A DNA stretch of 64,000 nt from positions 744,001 to 808,000 of the forward strand of contig OZ244895.1 of assembly GCA_965221555.1 (NCBI GenBank), written 5' to 3'. Below are positions 61,641 through 64,000 of this stretch, one piece after another (position 1 is the stretch's first letter; every line of letters begins with the position of its first letter). The DNA is from JAJEAD01 sp965221555. GTDB taxonomy: Bacteria; Pseudomonadota; Gammaproteobacteria; HK1. Below the pieces are notes generated by a model that was not told where the DNA came from, did not search any database, and saw only the letters and a list, made by a program, of their open reading frames with translations. The position numbers were made by a program, and so were the translations under genes.

Positions 61641-64000
61641 TCATCTCTGCGCACCCGTAACGGCGTGGGCGCCACGTCCCGCTTGGGGTCCTCGGTGGCC
61701 GGCCGGCGGCACATCGCCTCCACGGTAGCGGAGCAGAAAGCGCCACGCGTAGCGTCCCACGACGGTGGCCGCGACGATCGCGACGCCGAGCTTCCACAAC
61801 GGCAGGGACGCCGCGTGGAACATCGCGCCCAGGGCGATTACCGCGGCGAGGACGATGAAGGCGCCGGTATGGGAGAACGCTTTGACGCCGGTATCGAGGG
61901 CGATGTAGGCGCGAAGCGCCGCGCCGATTCGCGGCAGGGTGGCGAGGAAGGTAGCGCCCGCGGCGAACAGCACCCAGAACACCGCACCGTAGAAGGTCCC
62001 GGAAAGCGTCGCCGGCCCGACCGGAGGTGGCCACGGGGCCGCTGCGAGAGCTGTCGTCGGGCCGATGTTGGCGGTGATGGCGCCGTGGTCCGGTCCCGCT
62101 GCGAACCAGGTGGCGACGAGCAGCCCCCCGCAGAGGATGGCGAGGAGCACGAAGGTCAAGTCCCGCATGCGGGCCTGCACCCGCGGCATGCTCGCGATCA
62201 GCACGATCGCGCCGAGGAGGATGGCGCCGTAGGCTCCGATATAGAGCCCATCTCGCGAGACCTGCGCACCGCCGCTCGTGTAGATGAGGACTCCGAGCGC
62301 CGCACCGCCCAGCGCGAGCAGGAAGAGCAGATGGGTGTTGCCGAGTCGGGTGCGTACCTTGGGCAGGGCGATGACGATCAACAGAGAAGCGAGCATCACG
62401 GTCCCGGTGAGCAGGAGCAGTCCGCGCACCGCGGCCCCCGCCACCCGGTGCGAAGCCTGCGTCCTTTCGGGGAATTCGCCTGCGCTCGCCACTTGCGGGC
62501 TCGGGGCTTCGAAGTAGAAGACGAATTGGGCGCCAGGGCGCTCGGCGCTTGTGGGGGCGCTGGTGCCCGGAGCACGCCCATCGTAGAGGCTGAGCCCCAG
62601 GACGAGGAGCACCACGACGCCGACGAAGGCGAAGAGCGGCGCCGAGGGGTGGCGGTAGAGCAGGTAGATGAGGAAAACCGCGATGACGATGGCAAGTGCC
62701 GCGTAGACGAGCGGTGTCGCCCGGTCGGCCGGCGCCACGGGCACCGCTTCTTCCTCGCCGCCCAGTACCGTGAATCCCGCATCGTCTCCGCCAAGCACCG
62801 TCAGGCCCGAATCGTCACCCCCGAGGACGGTAAGGCCTGAATCGTCGCCTCCCAGCACGGTGAGCCCGGAGTCGTCGCCCCCGAGGATCGTCAAGCCGGA
62901 GTCGTCGGCGCCCAGGACGGTGAGGCCCGAATCGTCTCCGCCGAGCACTGTGAAGTCACTGTCACCGGGCGCGGCGAGCGGCGCGACGATCTCGTCCTTG
63001 GCGTGGAGGATGACGCTGAATGCGACGATGCCGAGCACGACGAAGAAGGAAAAGGGCGAGAGGCGCCGCACGGCCGCGGGCAGGCGGGGCAGCGCGAGCG
63101 TGAGCAGGAGAGAGACGACCAGCACCACGCCGTAAGCGGCATCGGTGACAAAGCTTTGCACCATGCCGAAACTGAAAGTCGAGAGCACGTAGGTGATGAG
63201 GTAGATGTTGAGGGCGCCGAGCAGGGAGCCGATGATGCTGCCCCGCCCGCCCGCGAGACTGGTGCCGCCGAGGACCAGCGCGGTGACCGCCATCAGGGTG
63301 TAGGTGGTGCCCTGAGTGGGATCGCCGGAACTGATGAGGGAGGTGAAAGTCAGCGCCGCCAGCGCGCTGTAGACGCCCGCGATGACATGCGCCCCAAGGC
63401 GTACGATGTTGATGCGCACACCGGCGGTATAGGCGGTGCGCTCGTCGGAACCCATCAGGCGCAGGTGGTCGAAGAACGCGGTGCGGGCGAGCAGGAACCA
63501 GGCGCCCGTCGCCAGCACCAGGATCACGAGGATCGGCGACCAGATCGAGGTTCCAAGGCCCCAGGGCATCATCCATTCCGGGGCGACTCCGCCCGGACGC
63601 GGCAGGATGACGAGGTTGAGGCCCACCAGGGCGAGAAAGCCGCTGAGCGCGACGATGATGGGCTGCACCCGGACGTAGATGATGATGAGTCCCATGAGCA
63701 CCTGGTAGAGGATGCCCACGATGATCGCGTAGGCGAAGAACGCGAACGGCGAGGCGATCACATCGGCGGCGTAGAGCTGGATGAGGCTCACGTTGATGAA
63801 GCCGATCAGCGGGCCGATGGAGAGATCGACGCCCGCGCGTCCGGCCATCGCGATCAGGGTCAGCGAATAGGTCGCGAGAATGAGCGGCGCCGACACGATG
63901 ATCGCGCTGCCGATCCCGACGCTGGACATCAGGTTTGGCGCGCGGAGCACCGCGATGACGAGAAGCGTGAAGAGCAGCAGTATCGGCACCAAGAGATAGG
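61641..64000 (-). CDS. RbsC-type ABC permease fused to a repeat linker and extra membrane domain (partial, runs off the window)
   Basis: At least 783 aa; the reading frame is open to the window edge, so the start is probably outside. The first about 320 residues are an RbsC-like permease core: MAGRAGVDLSIGPLIGFINV, then GTTYTLMAVTALVLGGTSLA and GSIIGSLLGALNIYLITY. Then comes a linker with seven 10-residue repeats (DDSGLTVLGG type) and a C-terminal block of about 10 hydrophobic segments that I do not recognise. The product is far longer than RbsC (about 320 aa). ATPase and binding-protein genes are not in the window and may lie beyond the right edge. First visible gene of the minus-strand rhodopsin-flotillin cluster. 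Confidence 0.8.
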   Translation of the reverse strand, partial: YLLVPILLLFTLLVIAVLRAPNLMSSVGIGSAIIVSAPLILATYSLTLIAMAGRAGVDLSIGPLIGFINVSLIQLYAADVIASPFAFFAYAIIVGILYQVLMGLIIIYVRVQPIIVALSGFLALVGLNLVILPRPGGVAPEWMMPWGLGTSIWSPILVILVLATGAWFLLARTAFFDHLRLMGSDERTAYTAGVRINIVRLGAHVIAGVYSALAALTFTSLISSGDPTQGTTYTLMAVTALVLGGTSLAGGRGSIIGSLLGALNIYLITYVLSTFSFGMVQSFVTDAAYGVVLVVSLLLTLALPRLPAAVRRLSPFSFFVVLGIVAFSVILHAKDEIVAPLAAPGDSDFTVLGGDDSGLTVLGADDSGLTILGGDDSGLTVLGGDDSGLTVLGGDDSGLTVLGGDDAGFTVLGGEEEAVPVAPADRATPLVYAALAIVIAVFLIYLLYRHPSAPLFAFVGVVVLLVLGLSLYDGRAPGTSAPTSAERPGAQFVFYFEAPSPQVASAGEFPERTQASHRVAGAAVRGLLLLTGTVMLASLLIVIALPKVRTRLGNTHLLFLLALGGAALGVLIYTSGGAQVSRDGLYIGAYGAILLGAIVLIASMPRVQARMRDLTFVLLAILCGGLLVATWFAAGPDHGAITANIGPTTALAAAPWPPPVGPATLSGTFYGAVFWVLFAAGATFLATLPRIGAALRAYIALDTGVKAFSHTGAFIVLAAVIALGAMFHAASLPLWKLGVAIVAATVVGRYAWRFLLRYRGGDVPPAGHRGPQAGRGAHAVTGAQR
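62758..62966. repeat. In-frame 30-bp tandem repeat, seven units, in the permease gene
   Basis: Seven consecutive 30-bp units encode 10 residues each: first unit GDSDFTVLGG, central units DDSGLTVLGG with single changes (A for the last G, I for V), last unit DDAGFTVLGG. Third-base differences between the units show that the array is not very recent and is kept in frame. It lies between two membrane blocks and may be a flexible or calcium-binding acidic linker. Confidence 0.9.

Noticed and set aside
62758..62966. Regular 30-bp repeats resembling a CRISPR array
   Set aside because: There are no unique spacers; the units are directly adjacent, in frame, and encode a 10-residue protein repeat.

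Overview
The window is GC-rich (mostly well above 60%) and densely coded on both strands. The gene content fits a heterotrophic, probably aquatic member of the Pseudomonadota: Pot- and Dpp-type ABC importers, a Glx/Mgs-type glutamate-synthase-like set, TauD, MlrC, a choline-sulfatase-like enzyme, a trimethylamine-methyltransferase-like protein and a proteorhodopsin-family gene. I cannot fix the class from sequence alone. No rRNA, tRNA, CRISPR array, transposase or phage gene was seen.

Layout. 1-9.5 kb: single catabolic enzymes (TauD dioxygenase, M81/MlrC peptidase, a thiamine-diphosphate lyase), a compositionally foreign Fic protein, and an HlyD-type adaptor translationally coupled to a CocE/NonD esterase. 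9.8-13.9 kb: a polyamine-type ABC importer (binding protein, two permeases, ATPase). 14.2-19.3 kb: a small membrane protein, a large BNR/VPS10-like propeller protein and a sirtuin preceded by the tail of a lost gene. 19.2-24.4 kb (minus strand): a glutamine-synthetase-like ligase and a three-gene set of amidotransferase, GXGXG protein and FMN glutamate-synthase-like protein; both promoters carry the same palindromic operator-like motif. 24.6-32.5 kb (minus): choline-dehydrogenase-like oxidase and a five-gene oligopeptide-type ABC importer. 32.8-47.3 kb: M20 amidohydrolase, FAD amine oxidase, solitary molybdenum hydroxylase large subunit, two SDRs, MttB-like protein, amidase, DUF1989 protein, DDAH-like enzyme, Gfo/Idh dehydrogenase and enoyl-CoA hydratase. 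47.5-55.3 kb: choline-sulfatase-like protein, hydrolase, gamma-glutamyltransferase, CapA-like protein and a sodium:solute symporter.

The most interesting part is 55.5-64 kb, all minus strand. A divergent proteorhodopsin sits 52 nt upstream of a flotillin/SPFH gene, matching the flotillin-associated rhodopsin type. The rhodopsin keeps the retinal lysine, counter-ions and the H-D pair, but its proton-donor position is leucine (DTL motif). Two RbsC-type permeases with unusual extra membrane segments lie upstream; one carries a seven-unit 10-residue repeat and runs off the window. An SCP2-like protein and an alpha/beta hydrolase lie downstream.

A family of intergenic repeats (about 160 bp, or about 280 bp with extra REP-like hairpins) recurs across the window. 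Its ends are inverted copies of TTTCACCGATTT. It looks like a non-autonomous MITE-like element, and in places it abuts or forms gene ends.

Overall the genes suggest import and breakdown of nitrogen-rich small molecules: polyamines, choline or choline sulfate, methylated amines, guanidino and gamma-glutamyl compounds, and peptides. That theme is inference from families and neighbours.
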